Source: an uncultured Alphaproteobacteria bacterium (GTDB lineage Bacteria > Pseudomonadota > Alphaproteobacteria > Caulobacterales > Parvularculaceae). From it: a stretch of 64,000 bases of DNA. The notes beneath the pieces were generated by a model. That model saw nothing but the letters and a program-made list of their open reading frames with translations, was not told the origin of the DNA and searched no databases. This document shows, one piece after another, positions 23,290 through 32,441 of the stretch. Positions within the stretch are counted from its first letter, which is position 1. Every line of letters starts with the position of its first letter. The stretch is taken from assembly GCA_902826095.1 (NCBI GenBank), contig CADEDN010000014.1, positions 18,637-82,636 on the forward strand, read 5' to 3'. The translations under genes and the position numbers were made by a program.

Positions 23290-25689
23290 ATGCGCATCAA
23301 AGTCCTCGTCGCGGCGCTATTCGTTGCGACGCCGTCCAACGCGGCGCTCGACCTTTCGCGCGCGTCGGTCGAGCGCCTCGACAACGGCCTCACCTTGATC
23401 ATGCTGGAGGACAGGACCTTTCCGGTCGTCAGCATCCAGACCGTCTACAGGACCGGCGCCAGAGACGACCCCGCCGGACGCCTCGGCCTTGCGCATTTCT
23501 TCGAGCACATGGCCTTCCGGGGATCGAAAAATTTCCCCGAGACGGGGCTTGTCAGCGAGATCTACGCGGCCGGCGGCGAGTGGCACGGCTATACGTGGAT
23601 CGATCTCACCACCTATTTCGCGACGGCGCCGAAGGAAAATCTCGGTCTCCTTCTCGACATCGAAGCCGACCGCCTGGCGCGGCTCGACCTCAAGGCGGAC
23701 GAGGCGGAGGCCGAGCGCGGCGCGGTGCTCGCCGAAATGAACGGCTACGCCAATGACCCCGATTCGACCCTATTCGACATGTTGATGGCGGCGCATTTCC
23801 TGACGCACCCCTATCGCAACAACACGATCGGCTATCCGGCCGACATCGCGGCGATCGGCTATGACGACATCGTCAGCTTCTATGAGCGGCATTACGCGCC
23901 GCAGAACGCAATCATCGCGCTTGTCGGAGACTTCAACCGCGATGAAGCGCGCCGGCTCATTCGCGACAGATTCGCCGGGATCAAGAAGCGCGTCGCTCCG
24001 CGCGATCCCTTGACCGCCGAACCGCCCCGCAGCGGCGAGCGGCGCGTTAGGATTTCACTGCCGTCAGACGAAAAGCTGTTCAAGATCGCCTACCCGGCGC
24101 CGGCGGCGTCGCACGAGGATTTCCCGGCATTCCTCGTCCTGCAGGCGCTGATCGGCGAACCCGCCGGCGTCAACTTCAACCAGAATGACTGGGGAACGCC
24201 GGTCGGCGCCGGCTCGCCGATTGCGAAGGCCGCGAGCGATCTGCGCACCTGGATCATTCCGACCGCCGAGCCTTACGCTTTCGTCGTCTCGGGATCGGCC
24301 GCGCCGAGCGCGGACGAAGCGAAAATCGAGCGGCGCATCCAGACGGTCTTCGCCGACCTCGCGCGTGCGCCCGTTTCCGCCGACCGCCTCGCCGCCGCGA
24401 AGGAAAAAGCGCTCGCCGCGCTTGCCTTCGATGTCGACACGACAGAGGAAGTCGCGCACCAGCTCGCCTATTTCGCCGGCGTCGGCGCTCTTGACGATCT
24501 GTTCACGCTCGAAGGCGCCGTCAAGGAGGTCACGCCAGAGAAGGTCGCAAATGTCGCCCGGAATTATTTGGGCGCCGACCAGCGAACGATCGCCTGGCTG
24601 GAGCCAGGAGCGACGCCTGCCGCAATTGCAGCGCCAGCGGCCGCCGAAGCAAGCCCGCGCGCCGGCGAGCCGGGCGACTCGCGCGCGGCGCTCGCGCCTG
24701 TAACGTCCATTACGAAGAGCGGCGCGCCGCTGATCTTCCAACAATCGAATTTCTCGCAGACCACGACGATGAAGGCGGTGCTGGACGGCCGATATGAATG
24801 CCAATCCTGCGCCGTCGACTGGCCGGCATTCGGCTTGACGACACTCGCGGCCAATGGCGGGGCCGACCGCCCGGAAAATATCGCCGCCAATTTGCTTGCA
24901 TCGATCAGGGCGGCGAAACCGCACGCATCGACGCAAGCGCCAAGCGACGATCCGTTGACGCGGCTTGAGGAAGTTTTTTCAGCGACGTTCGGCGGCGACG
25001 AAAGCGCCGGCAAGCGCGTGCTCGTCGCGACCGCGAGCGGCGCGATCAGGGAGGCGAGCGCAATCGCATTTGGCAACCAATTGCCGGCGGCCGAGGGCGC
25101 GGCTTCGACGCAATTGGCGGCGCCCGTCATCGGCGGGGATCGTGAGATCCGTCTTGATGCGGCGAAAGCGCAGGAAGCCGTGGGCTTTCTGGCGGCGGCG
25201 GCCGCGGCAGGCGACGGCGCCGCGCTCGCGATGCGGATCGCGCTCTATGTTCTCAGCCACGGCTATGAAGGCCGCCTCGGCAAGGAAGCGATTTCACGTC
25301 AGGGCCTCGCCTATTACATCGACGCGCAATACCGCGCCGGCGTCAGCGGCGGCCTCGTCACGCTCGCCGCCGGCGTCGATCCGGAAAAAGTCGACGCGTT
25401 TCGCAAATTGCTGAAGGCCGAGATCGCCCGCCTTTCGTCCGAGCCGCCGACCGAGGCCGAAATCGCCGAGGCCAAACGCCATTTGATCGGGCGAAAGATC
25501 AGCGCGGCGCAGTCGAATGACGAGATCGCGGACGCGCTGATCAAGGATTTCCTCGCCGTCGGCGGCCCGGAAAGCGCCGTGGCCTTTGCGGCGAGGCTCG
25601 ATAAAGTCGCCCGTGAGGACGTGTTGAAGGCGGTCGAAGCGCTGCAAAAGGGCGCAGTTGTCAGCGTTCGGGGCGGCGGCGTAGAGTGA
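23290..25689 (+). CDS. Secreted M16-family zinc metalloprotease
   Basis: A 799-residue protein made of two M16 halves. The start at ATG 23290, with GGAGG nine bases before, gives a clean signal peptide (MRIKVLVAALFVATPSNA); an upstream ATG at 23269 is also in frame. The N-terminal half has the inverted zinc motif HFFEH (about residues 69-73) and the distal Glu in EAEAERGAVLAEMNG. The C-terminal half lacks HxxEH, as in most bacterial two-domain members. It is likely periplasmic and degrades peptides. It begins 28 bases after the oxidoreductase gene and is followed four bases later by the Rieske gene. Confidence 0.93.
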   Translation: MRIKVLVAALFVATPSNAALDLSRASVERLDNGLTLIMLEDRTFPVVSIQTVYRTGARDDPAGRLGLAHFFEHMAFRGSKNFPETGLVSEIYAAGGEWHGYTWIDLTTYFATAPKENLGLLLDIEADRLARLDLKADEAEAERGAVLAEMNGYANDPDSTLFDMLMAAHFLTHPYRNNTIGYPADIAAIGYDDIVSFYERHYAPQNAIIALVGDFNRDEARRLIRDRFAGIKKRVAPRDPLTAEPPRSGERRVRISLPSDEKLFKIAYPAPAASHEDFPAFLVLQALIGEPAGVNFNQNDWGTPVGAGSPIAKAASDLRTWIIPTAEPYAFVVSGSAAPSADEAKIERRIQTVFADLARAPVSADRLAAAKEKALAALAFDVDTTEEVAHQLAYFAGVGALDDLFTLEGAVKEVTPEKVANVARNYLGADQRTIAWLEPGATPAAIAAPAAAEASPRAGEPGDSRAALAPVTSITKSGAPLIFQQSNFSQTTTMKAVLDGRYECQSCAVDWPAFGLTTLAANGGADRPENIAANLLASIRAAKPHASTQAPSDDPLTRLEEVFSATFGGDESAGKRVLVATASGAIREASAIAFGNQLPAAEGAASTQLAAPVIGGDREIRLDAAKAQEAVGFLAAAAAAGDGAALAMRIALYVLSHGYEGRLGKEAISRQGLAYYIDAQYRAGVSGGLVTLAAGVDPEKVDAFRKLLKAEIARLSSEPPTEAEIAEAKRHLIGRKISAAQSNDEIADALIKDFLAVGGPESAVAFAARLDKVAREDVLKAVEALQKGAVVSVRGGGVE

Positions 25690-25693
25690 GCGC

Positions 25694-26878
25694 ATGACCA
25701 AAGTCGAGCCGCAATCGCAAAAACTGCGCGTCGTCGCGGACGAGACGGCGCAAAGCCTGCCCGCATGGACCTATAGTGACGCGGACTTCATGGCGCTCGA
25801 AAAGCGGCAGGTGTTCATGCCGGCCTGGCACCTCGTCTGCCACGAAAGCGACGTGCCGGCGATCGGCGATTACACGACGTTTTCGATGCTCGGCGAAATC
25901 GCCTTTGTCGTGCGCGGCAAGGACGGCGCGATCCGCGCCTTTCACAATGTCTGCCGGCATCGCGCCGCGCGACTTGTCGACGGCGAACACGGCAATTGCG
26001 GGCGCAATATCGTCTGCCCCTATCACGCCTGGACCTACCAGCTCGACGGGCGGCTTTCAGGCGTTCCCTATCTTGATCAATATGAGAATTTCGACCGCGC
26101 CGATCACGGCCTTGTCGCGGTCGAATGCGCATCCTTCGCGGGTTTTGTCTTCATCCGCTTTGCGCCGGCCGGACAATCGCTCGACGCCTATATGGCGCCG
26201 ATCGCAGAGGAGCTTGCGATCTACAAGACCGCGGAGATGAAGCCGCTCCGGAAAGTCGGCAATCGCCTGCGCGACGTGAACTGGAAGAACGGCTGCGACA
26301 ATTACTGCGACGCGCTGCACATTCCAGTCGCGCATTGGGGATTGAACGGCCTTATCGGCCCGACCTACCGGCTCGAAATCGATGGCGACGCCTTCAAGAT
26401 CTACGGCGATCTTGAATCGGGGCGCATGCCGTCGAAATCGAACGCCGCCTATTGCAAAATTCTGCCGCGCGTCGTCCATCTGCCGGACGACCGCCAGCGC
26501 CTTTGGACCTATTACAAGCTCTGGCCGAATTTGATGTTCGACGTTTATCCGGATCAAGTCGACTTCATGCAGTTCATCCCGCTCACCGCAACGACCTGCC
26601 TCTTGCGCGAATGCTCCTACGCGCTGCCGGACGACCGGCGCGAAATGAAAGCTGCGCGCTATCTCAACGGCCGCATCAACCGCATGGTCAATCGCGAAGA
26701 CAAAGACCTTATTGAGCGAGTGCAGGCGGGAATGGGAACATCCGCGTTCAAGACGGGGCCGCTCGGCCGCGAGGAGATATTGCTGCGCGCCTTCGCCGGC
26801 CAGATGCGCGCGGCCGTGCCGCTGGCGCGGCGCCGCGACAAGCCGGCGCGCGCGGAAATCGACGCGGCGCTCGCTTAG
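25694..26878 (+). CDS. Rieske non-heme iron oxygenase, alpha subunit
   Basis: A 394-residue protein with the Rieske [2Fe-2S] ligands CRH and CPYH (NVCRHRAARL and IVCPYHAWTY, about residues 86-110) and the mononuclear iron site in NWKNGCDNYCDALHIPVAHW, where the bridging Asp and two His occupy the usual places. This is the ring-hydroxylating oxygenase alpha fold; many members without a beta subunit act on quaternary amines or other non-aromatic substrates. No ferredoxin reductase or beta subunit lies nearby, so electrons must come from elsewhere. It starts four bases after the peptidase stop. Confidence 0.92.
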   Translation: MTKVEPQSQKLRVVADETAQSLPAWTYSDADFMALEKRQVFMPAWHLVCHESDVPAIGDYTTFSMLGEIAFVVRGKDGAIRAFHNVCRHRAARLVDGEHGNCGRNIVCPYHAWTYQLDGRLSGVPYLDQYENFDRADHGLVAVECASFAGFVFIRFAPAGQSLDAYMAPIAEELAIYKTAEMKPLRKVGNRLRDVNWKNGCDNYCDALHIPVAHWGLNGLIGPTYRLEIDGDAFKIYGDLESGRMPSKSNAAYCKILPRVVHLPDDRQRLWTYYKLWPNLMFDVYPDQVDFMQFIPLTATTCLLRECSYALPDDRREMKAARYLNGRINRMVNREDKDLIERVQAGMGTSAFKTGPLGREEILLRAFAGQMRAAVPLARRRDKPARAEIDAALA

Positions 26879-26883
26879 CGCGC

Positions 26884-26999
26884 CCTTCGTGACGGCTTGG
26901 CTGCGCAGCAGCCAAGCCTCCTCAGGGTGAGGCGTAGTTTCGATTGAAAAGAACAGGCCTCATCCTGAGGAGCGCGCGGAACGCGCGCGTCGCGAAGGA
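26884..26999. repeat. Two-armed palindromic intergenic repeat
   Basis: The outer ends CCTTCGTGACG and CGTCGCGAAGG pair with each other. The left arm carries an 11-base perfect hairpin (GGCTTGGCTGC/GCAGCCAAGCC, 26894-26918), and the right arm carries a GCGCGC/GCGCGC-type hairpin. CTCAGGGTGAGGC pairs with GCCTCATCCTGAG in the middle. Related sequence occurs at 33720-33806 and 63957-64000. It lies between converging genes and could act as a bidirectional transcription end. Confidence 0.75.
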
Positions 27000-27014
27000 T
27001 GGCCACACCCTCGC

Positions 27015-29555
27015 CTACCGCCGCCTTTCGAACGCGCGCCGGGCCTTGCGGAAATTCTCGACGACCAGCGCCCGCTCTTCTTCCGTGTTGAACGCAGCGC
27101 TTTCGCGCGCGAAGGCGGAGAGCCGGTCGATCCAGGCGATGAAATAATCAGCGTCATCGCGCGAGCGCTGCGGCTTGCCGCCGACCGTCACATAGACCGG
27201 CGAAGTGACGGCGAAAGGATAAAGATCGAACAATTCCGCCGACGCTTCCTTGCTCGATGCGCGCAGCGAAACCCAGCTCGATCGGTCGACGACGATTTCG
27301 CCTTCGGCCCTCGCGCGCCGACCGTCGGCCTCGATCGGCAACCGCAGCGCGACGTCGCCGTTGACGATCACTTCGAGCGCGTCGATCGACGCGATCGACG
27401 CCATCGACGCGGAGAATTTGAGATTGTGCGCGCCGTTCTTGAGCCTGATCTCGCCGCCCGGCCCTGCTCCTTCGACCTTGAAATCGAGAAGCGCGCTGTT
27501 CGTCGCAAAGCTCTTTCCCGCTTTCAACCCGTCAAGCCAGGCGCGCGTGAAGGCCGCCGGGTCGGGCGGCGCGTCGGCGAGATCGACATAGGTTCGATCA
27601 AGGCCGATCGGCCCGCGCAAGCTCGCAAAATTCGTCATCGCGTCCGTGCCGCCGGCCGCCGCGATCTTGAAGCCGCAATTCAGCAGACGATGCCAGATCG
27701 CCTCCGTCGCGCGATGATCGCTGAAGGCGACGATTTCGAGATAATCGACAAGACCGAGCGCGACATCGGCCGGGAGCGCGTAGGTGAGCTTGGCGTCCTT
27801 CGCCGGATCGGGCGCCGGCGGATCAAAAGGATGGACGTAACCGACGAGCGCGCCCTGCGCGCGCGCAAGCTGCGCGATGGTCGCATTGTCCGGGTAGAGA
27901 CTTTCAACCGCCGTCTTCGGATAGCCGACATAATCGGAGATGAGGAGATGATCCGTAAGGCCGATGAGGCCCATATGGCCCCAGACGCTGGTGTGAAATT
28001 CCTGCGCCTGCGCGACGACCGCCTGGCCGCCGCCGGCGCGCGACGGCGTCGTTGAAAATTCGGCTATGTCGGGAATGCGCTGTTCCTTGTTGACGATGAG
28101 ATTGAAAGCGAGATCGAGCGCCTCGGCGTCCGCCTGCGCCGTCAGGCGCTCGACATTCATGCGATAGGCGCCGCCATAATTCATGTGCACATGCGCGTCG
28201 GCGCTTTTCCAGCGGGAGAATTTGACGCCCTGATCATCGAGCGCGATCTCGATCCCGGATTCTCCACGTTCGCCGATGGCGACGCTCCTTGCGACCGGCG
28301 TTGACGAAAGCCCCCGCCAGACGCGGATTTCGGCAGGCCCCGGCGGCAGGGCGACGACATCGTCGCCGTCCGAATGAAAATAATGCGTCTCGCTCGGCTC
28401 TTTCGGATCGAAATAGTCATCCGCGTGAATGAGCGCGTTTGTCGGCGCATAGTCGCGCCCGTCGGCGCCGCGAATTTGCGCGCGCGCCGCGACGGGCTTT
28501 CCCTGCGCATCGCGAATGGCGAGCGTGAGCGAGCCCGTCTTCGCCCGTCGCTTCAGCGTTTTTTGTTCGAGCCGCGCGCGGGCGCCGCCGACGATTTCGA
28601 TCGTTTCAATGGCGAGTTCGCCGTCCGCATTCGAAACAAAGGCGATCTTCGATCCGTCCGGCGACCAGCGCGCCGAGGTCACGTCGAAATCGCCATAAGC
28701 GAACGGCTTCGGATAGCCGCCGGCCTCAGCCGTCGTCATCCACAGCTGATGCCATTGCCGGCCGAGATAGGATGAATATGCGACGCGTTTTCCGTCCGGC
28801 GACCAGTCGGGCCGCGCCTTCCAGTTCGTCTCTTCGTCGCGGATGATTGCGGGCGGCGCCGAAAGATCGAGTTTCTGGCGGACGATCCTGCCGGTTCCGT
28901 GCAGAACGTCTTCGTTCGACACGAAAATGAGCTCCGTTCCGTCGGGCGACCAGGCGGGCGAGAGCTCATGATCCGTCTGCGAATAATAATACCGCGCGGC
29001 CTCTGTCTTGCGCTCGGGCCGCCAGCGGCGCGAGGTCCATCCGTCCCGTTCGCGCTCGGCGATCGCGATGTGAAAATTCCCGCTCTCCGCCGTCGTCACA
29101 TAGGCGATGCGTCGTCCGTCCGGCGACCATTTCGGTTCAAGATTGAGCGCGCCATTGGCGACGACGGGGCTCTCCCTCCCCGATTTCAGATCGCGGATGA
29201 CGAGGCCGATCGCGTCGCGCTCGCGACGCGCGAACACCAGCGAGCGTCCGTCCGGCGAGACATCAGGCTGGTAATTATAGAAGGCGCCGGTCGTGATCTC
29301 TTCGGCCGTCGTCGACCTGAGCTTCTGGCGCCAGATGCGCCCCTGCATCGAGAAATAAAGGGTCTCGCCGTCTCGCGACCACGCGAGAGCCGACGGGCCG
29401 CTCGTCAATTGCGGGACATACATCTCGCGCCAGTAATAGGGATGCGGCGCCGTCACCTTTTTGAAGACGGGTTCGCGCTCCGCCGCGAAGGACGGCGCGG
29501 CAAGCGCTGCAAGCACGGCCGCTATCGCGACGATCCATCTAAGCCGCTTCGCCAT
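27015..29555 (-). CDS. Secreted beta-propeller/PHP-type metallohydrolase (CehA/McbA-like)
   Basis: An 846-residue protein. The start at ATG 29555 gives a signal peptide ending PSFA; AGGATG lies ahead of it, while ATG 29582 would overlap the preceding gene. Residues about 45-330 hold six PD40/TolB-like blades (AWSPDGTELIF, DWSPDGKRVAY, RWSPDGSKIAF and similar). The C-terminal half contains DAHVHMNYGG, GYVHPFDPP and GGTDAMTNF, metal-ligand-like motifs of CehA/McbA PHP-type hydrolases. It probably acts in the periplasm on a phosphoester, carbamate or peptide; the substrate is unknown. It is downstream of the GNAT and BKACE genes on the same strand. Confidence 0.8.
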   Translation of the reverse strand: MAKRLRWIVAIAAVLAALAAPSFAAEREPVFKKVTAPHPYYWREMYVPQLTSGPSALAWSRDGETLYFSMQGRIWRQKLRSTTAEEITTGAFYNYQPDVSPDGRSLVFARRERDAIGLVIRDLKSGRESPVVANGALNLEPKWSPDGRRIAYVTTAESGNFHIAIAERERDGWTSRRWRPERKTEAARYYYSQTDHELSPAWSPDGTELIFVSNEDVLHGTGRIVRQKLDLSAPPAIIRDEETNWKARPDWSPDGKRVAYSSYLGRQWHQLWMTTAEAGGYPKPFAYGDFDVTSARWSPDGSKIAFVSNADGELAIETIEIVGGARARLEQKTLKRRAKTGSLTLAIRDAQGKPVAARAQIRGADGRDYAPTNALIHADDYFDPKEPSETHYFHSDGDDVVALPPGPAEIRVWRGLSSTPVARSVAIGERGESGIEIALDDQGVKFSRWKSADAHVHMNYGGAYRMNVERLTAQADAEALDLAFNLIVNKEQRIPDIAEFSTTPSRAGGGQAVVAQAQEFHTSVWGHMGLIGLTDHLLISDYVGYPKTAVESLYPDNATIAQLARAQGALVGYVHPFDPPAPDPAKDAKLTYALPADVALGLVDYLEIVAFSDHRATEAIWHRLLNCGFKIAAAGGTDAMTNFASLRGPIGLDRTYVDLADAPPDPAAFTRAWLDGLKAGKSFATNSALLDFKVEGAGPGGEIRLKNGAHNLKFSASMASIASIDALEVIVNGDVALRLPIEADGRRARAEGEIVVDRSSWVSLRASSKEASAELFDLYPFAVTSPVYVTVGGKPQRSRDDADYFIAWIDRLSAFARESAAFNTEEERALVVENFRKARRAFERRR

Positions 29556-29565
29556 CGCGCCCATC

Positions 29566-30051
29566 CTATCCGTCGCCGACATTTTTCATCGCCTCGCCTG
29601 ACAGGATGAAAACCCGATCCTGCGCGCTTTCGGCAAAGCCGATCGTCTCATAAAAATTCACCGCCGCGAGATTTTTCTGATCGACGGATAGCTTGATGTA
29701 TGTCGCGCCGCGCGCCTCGGCGCGCCGCGCGGCTTCCGCGATCAGTCGCCGGCCGATCCCCTGCCCGCGCGCCGAGGGGGCGATGTAGATGTCAAGAATG
29801 TAGAGGCCTTTCCTGCCGCGCCAGGTCGAGAACTCGTCATAAAAGATCATCGTCGCGACAATCTCGCCGGCGCGCTCCGCGACGAGGCTTTCAAACGCTT
29901 TCCCGACGCCGAATCCGTAGCGCCGCAGATCGTCGGCCGACAGCACGCTTTGCGCCGCGCCGATCGTCTCGCGCGCAAGCGCCGCGATCATCGCCTGCAT
30001 CGCCTCGGCGTCACGGCTTTGCGCGTCGCGGATGACGATCTCAAAAGCCAA
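29566..30051 (-). CDS. GNAT-family N-acetyltransferase
   Basis: A 161-residue single-domain acetyltransferase. The acetyl-CoA loop PSARGQGIGRRLIAEAARRA (about residues 91-110) and the downstream YIKLSVDQKNLAAVNFYETIGF are standard GNAT motifs, closest to the diamine/spermidine and aminoalkyl acetyltransferase style. The apparent start is TTG 30051, overlapping the BKACE stop by 11 bases, with AAGGGG upstream. Its position between a BKACE enzyme and the PHP hydrolase, and close to a polyamine-deacetylase-like gene, makes an amine substrate plausible but unproved. Confidence 0.85.
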   Translation of the reverse strand: MAFEIVIRDAQSRDAEAMQAMIAALARETIGAAQSVLSADDLRRYGFGVGKAFESLVAERAGEIVATMIFYDEFSTWRGRKGLYILDIYIAPSARGQGIGRRLIAEAARRAEARGATYIKLSVDQKNLAAVNFYETIGFAESAQDRVFILSGEAMKNVGDG

Positions 30052-30982
30052 TGGCGCCGCGCCCCTTGAGCTTCAGCATCGCGCGCGCCTCGTCGGCGCT
30101 CGCGACATCGAGCCCGAGCTCATCGAGAATGCGGCGCATTTTCGCGACCTGCTGCGCGTTCGATGTCGCTAGAACGCCGGGCGAAATCGTCAGATTGTCT
30201 TCAAGACCGACGCGGACATTGCCGCCCATGATCGCGCCCGCCGTCGCGATCGCCATCTGCCGGCCGCCGGCCGCCAGCACCGAGAACTGATAGGCGTCGC
30301 CGAGCAGCCGGTCGGCGGTCCCTTTGAGATGAACAAGGTTTTCAACGCTCGCGCCCGCGCCGCCGAGAACGCCGAGCACGAATTGCACATAAAGCGGCGG
30401 CTCGACGAGCCCCTTCCGGAGGTAAAACGCCAACAGCTCCACCTGCCCGACATCGTAGCATTCGAACTCGAACTTCGCGCCGCCGCCCTTGCCGATGTCG
30501 GCGAGGATCATTTCGATGTCGTCGAAACTGTTCTGAAAGACCGTGCGCCTGGTCGCCTGCAGCAGCGCCGGCTCCCAGTCGTGCTTCCACGCGCCGTATT
30601 TTTCGAGCATCGGAAAGATGCCGAAATTCATCGAGCCCATATTGAGCGAGCACATTTCCGGCTTCAGCGCCCGCGCCGGGGCGAGCCGCGCATCAAGCGT
30701 CATCAGCGACGAGCCGCCGGTCGAGACGTTAAGGACCGCGTCGCAGGAATCATTGATCTTCCTTATGAAGGCGCGGAAGAGCTGCGCGTCCGCGCTCGGG
30801 CGGCCGTCCGAGGGCTGACGGGCGTGCAGGTGAATGATCGCCGCGCCTTCGCGCGCCGCGGCGATCGACGCCTCGGCGATCTCATCGGGCGTGATCGGCA
30901 GATGCGGGCTCATCGTCGGGGTGTGGATCGACCCCGTCACCGCGCAGGTGATGATGACTTTGCGCCGTCCCTGTGCCGCCAT
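30041..30982 (-). CDS. BKACE-family (3-keto-5-aminohexanoate cleavage) enzyme
   Basis: A 313-residue TIM-barrel enzyme of the DUF849/Kce family. The zinc and substrate motifs are visible: IITCAVTGSIHTP at the N-terminus, AAIIHLHARQPSDGRPS with the HxH pair, NVSTGG, the acidic FECYDVGQVELL and GGNVRVGLEDNL near the C-terminus. These enzymes condense a beta-keto acid with acetyl-CoA, giving acetoacetate and an acyl-CoA, and serve in lysine, carnitine or amine breakdown. ATG 30982 is taken as the start; the frame continues upstream into the divergent promoter region. It is divergent from the aminotransferase at 31067. Confidence 0.92.
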   Translation of the reverse strand: MAAQGRRKVIITCAVTGSIHTPTMSPHLPITPDEIAEASIAAAREGAAIIHLHARQPSDGRPSADAQLFRAFIRKINDSCDAVLNVSTGGSSLMTLDARLAPARALKPEMCSLNMGSMNFGIFPMLEKYGAWKHDWEPALLQATRRTVFQNSFDDIEMILADIGKGGGAKFEFECYDVGQVELLAFYLRKGLVEPPLYVQFVLGVLGGAGASVENLVHLKGTADRLLGDAYQFSVLAAGGRQMAIATAGAIMGGNVRVGLEDNLTISPGVLATSNAQQVAKMRRILDELGLDVASADEARAMLKLKGRGAIGF

Positions 30983-31066
30983 AAGGGCCCGTTTCCCGCT
31001 GGCGTTCGCCGCCGCTTTCGCGCATTTTGTCAGGGCGCGCGCTGGCAGGCAACAAGAAGTCACAGA

Positions 31067-32437
31067 ATGAAAACGGGCGTCTTCGACTGGTCTCCCGCCG
31101 AGCCTTCAAAGCTCTTCTATCAAGCCGGATCGCGGCGGCCGATGTTCGCGCGATCGGAGGGCTGCTATGTCTGGACGACCGACGGCGCGCGCTATTTCGA
31201 CGCCTCGAGCGGCGCGATGGTGTCGAACATCGGCCACTCCAATCCGCGCGTCCTCGCGTTGATGCGGGACGAAATGGCGCGCGGCACATTCGCCTATCGC
31301 CTCCACTTCGAGAGCGAGCCGGCCGAGCGTCTTGCGACCGCGCTCGGCCGCCTGTCGCCGCCAGGCCTCTCGCGCGTGTTCTTCGCCTCCGGCGGCTCGG
31401 AGGCGGTCGAAAGCGCGATCAAGCTAGCGCGGCAATACGCGCTCGCCAGGGGCGAAGCATCGCGCACGGAAGTGATTTCGCGCTATCCGTCCTATCACGG
31501 CTCGACCTTCGGCGTCCTCGCCGTGACCGGCTATGATCCATTGACGCGGCCCTTCGCGCCGATGTTCCGGGACATGCCAAAAATCCCGGCGCCGCGCGCC
31601 TATCTCGACCGCGACAATCTTTCGGACGAGGAGAAGGGCCTTAAATACGCCGAGGCGCTGCGCGACAAGATCGAGGAGATCGGGGCGAGGCGCGCGCTCG
31701 CCTTCATCATGGAGCCGATCGGCGGCGCCTCGACCGGCGCGCTAGTCGCGCCCGACAGCTATTACCAGCGCATTCGCGACATTTGCGACGAGTACGGACT
31801 GCTCTTGATCTACGACGAAGTGATGACCGGCGTCGGGCGCACCGGAACATTCCTCGCCGCCGAGCACTGGAATCAGTCGCCAGACATCGTCGTCCTCGGC
31901 AAGGGGCTCGGCGCCGGCTACGCGCCCTTGTCCGCGGTCGTCGCGCGCGGCGACATCGTCGAGGCGGTTCTGGACGCCGGCGGCTTCATGCACGGCTACA
32001 CCTACGCCGGCAATCCGCTCGCCTGCAGCGCGGGTCTCGCGGTCTTGAAAGAAGTTCTCGACAACAACCTTGCCGGCAACGCCGCCCGCATGGGCGACAT
32101 TTTGAAGGCGCGACTCACAGCCTTGATGGACCGTTTCCCGTTCATCGGCGACGTCAGGGGCAAGGGCCTTTTGCTCGCTTTCGAACTCGTTTGCGACCGC
32201 GCGACGATGGCGCCTTTGCCGCGGGCGTGGAACGCTTTCCACCGCCTCGTTGAAATCGCCTATGCGAAGAACCTCGTCATCTATGCGCGGCGGACGCGCG
32301 GCGGCGATGAGGGCGACCATTTCCTCGTCTGCCCGCCGATGATCGTCACCCAAGCGCAAATCGACGAAATCATGACGCCGCTCGCTGAAAGCCTCGCCGA
32401 TTTCGCGCGCGAATTCGGCCTTCGTGATGAAGGATGA
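31067..32437 (+). CDS. Class III aminotransferase
   Basis: A 456-residue PLP enzyme with the class III signatures: FFASGGSEAVESAIKLARQYA, YPSYHGSTFGVLAVTGYDP, LLIYDEVMTGVGRTG and the Schiff-base lysine in VVLGKGLGAGYAPLSAVV. The frame is open far upstream, but ATG 31067 marks the start of family similarity and leaves an 84-base promoter region facing the BKACE gene. Together with BKACE and the deacetylase-like gene that follows, it suggests a pathway in which an amine is deacetylated, transaminated and then cleaved as a beta-keto acid. The real amino donor cannot be told. Confidence 0.92.
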   Translation: MKTGVFDWSPAEPSKLFYQAGSRRPMFARSEGCYVWTTDGARYFDASSGAMVSNIGHSNPRVLALMRDEMARGTFAYRLHFESEPAERLATALGRLSPPGLSRVFFASGGSEAVESAIKLARQYALARGEASRTEVISRYPSYHGSTFGVLAVTGYDPLTRPFAPMFRDMPKIPAPRAYLDRDNLSDEEKGLKYAEALRDKIEEIGARRALAFIMEPIGGASTGALVAPDSYYQRIRDICDEYGLLLIYDEVMTGVGRTGTFLAAEHWNQSPDIVVLGKGLGAGYAPLSAVVARGDIVEAVLDAGGFMHGYTYAGNPLACSAGLAVLKEVLDNNLAGNAARMGDILKARLTALMDRFPFIGDVRGKGLLLAFELVCDRATMAPLPRAWNAFHRLVEIAYAKNLVIYARRTRGGDEGDHFLVCPPMIVTQAQIDEIMTPLAESLADFAREFGLRDEG

Positions 32438-32441
32438 CGCG

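Noticed and set aside
30329..31066. In-frame N-terminal extension of the aminotransferase
   Set aside because: It runs opposite the BKACE gene, and family similarity starts at 31067.
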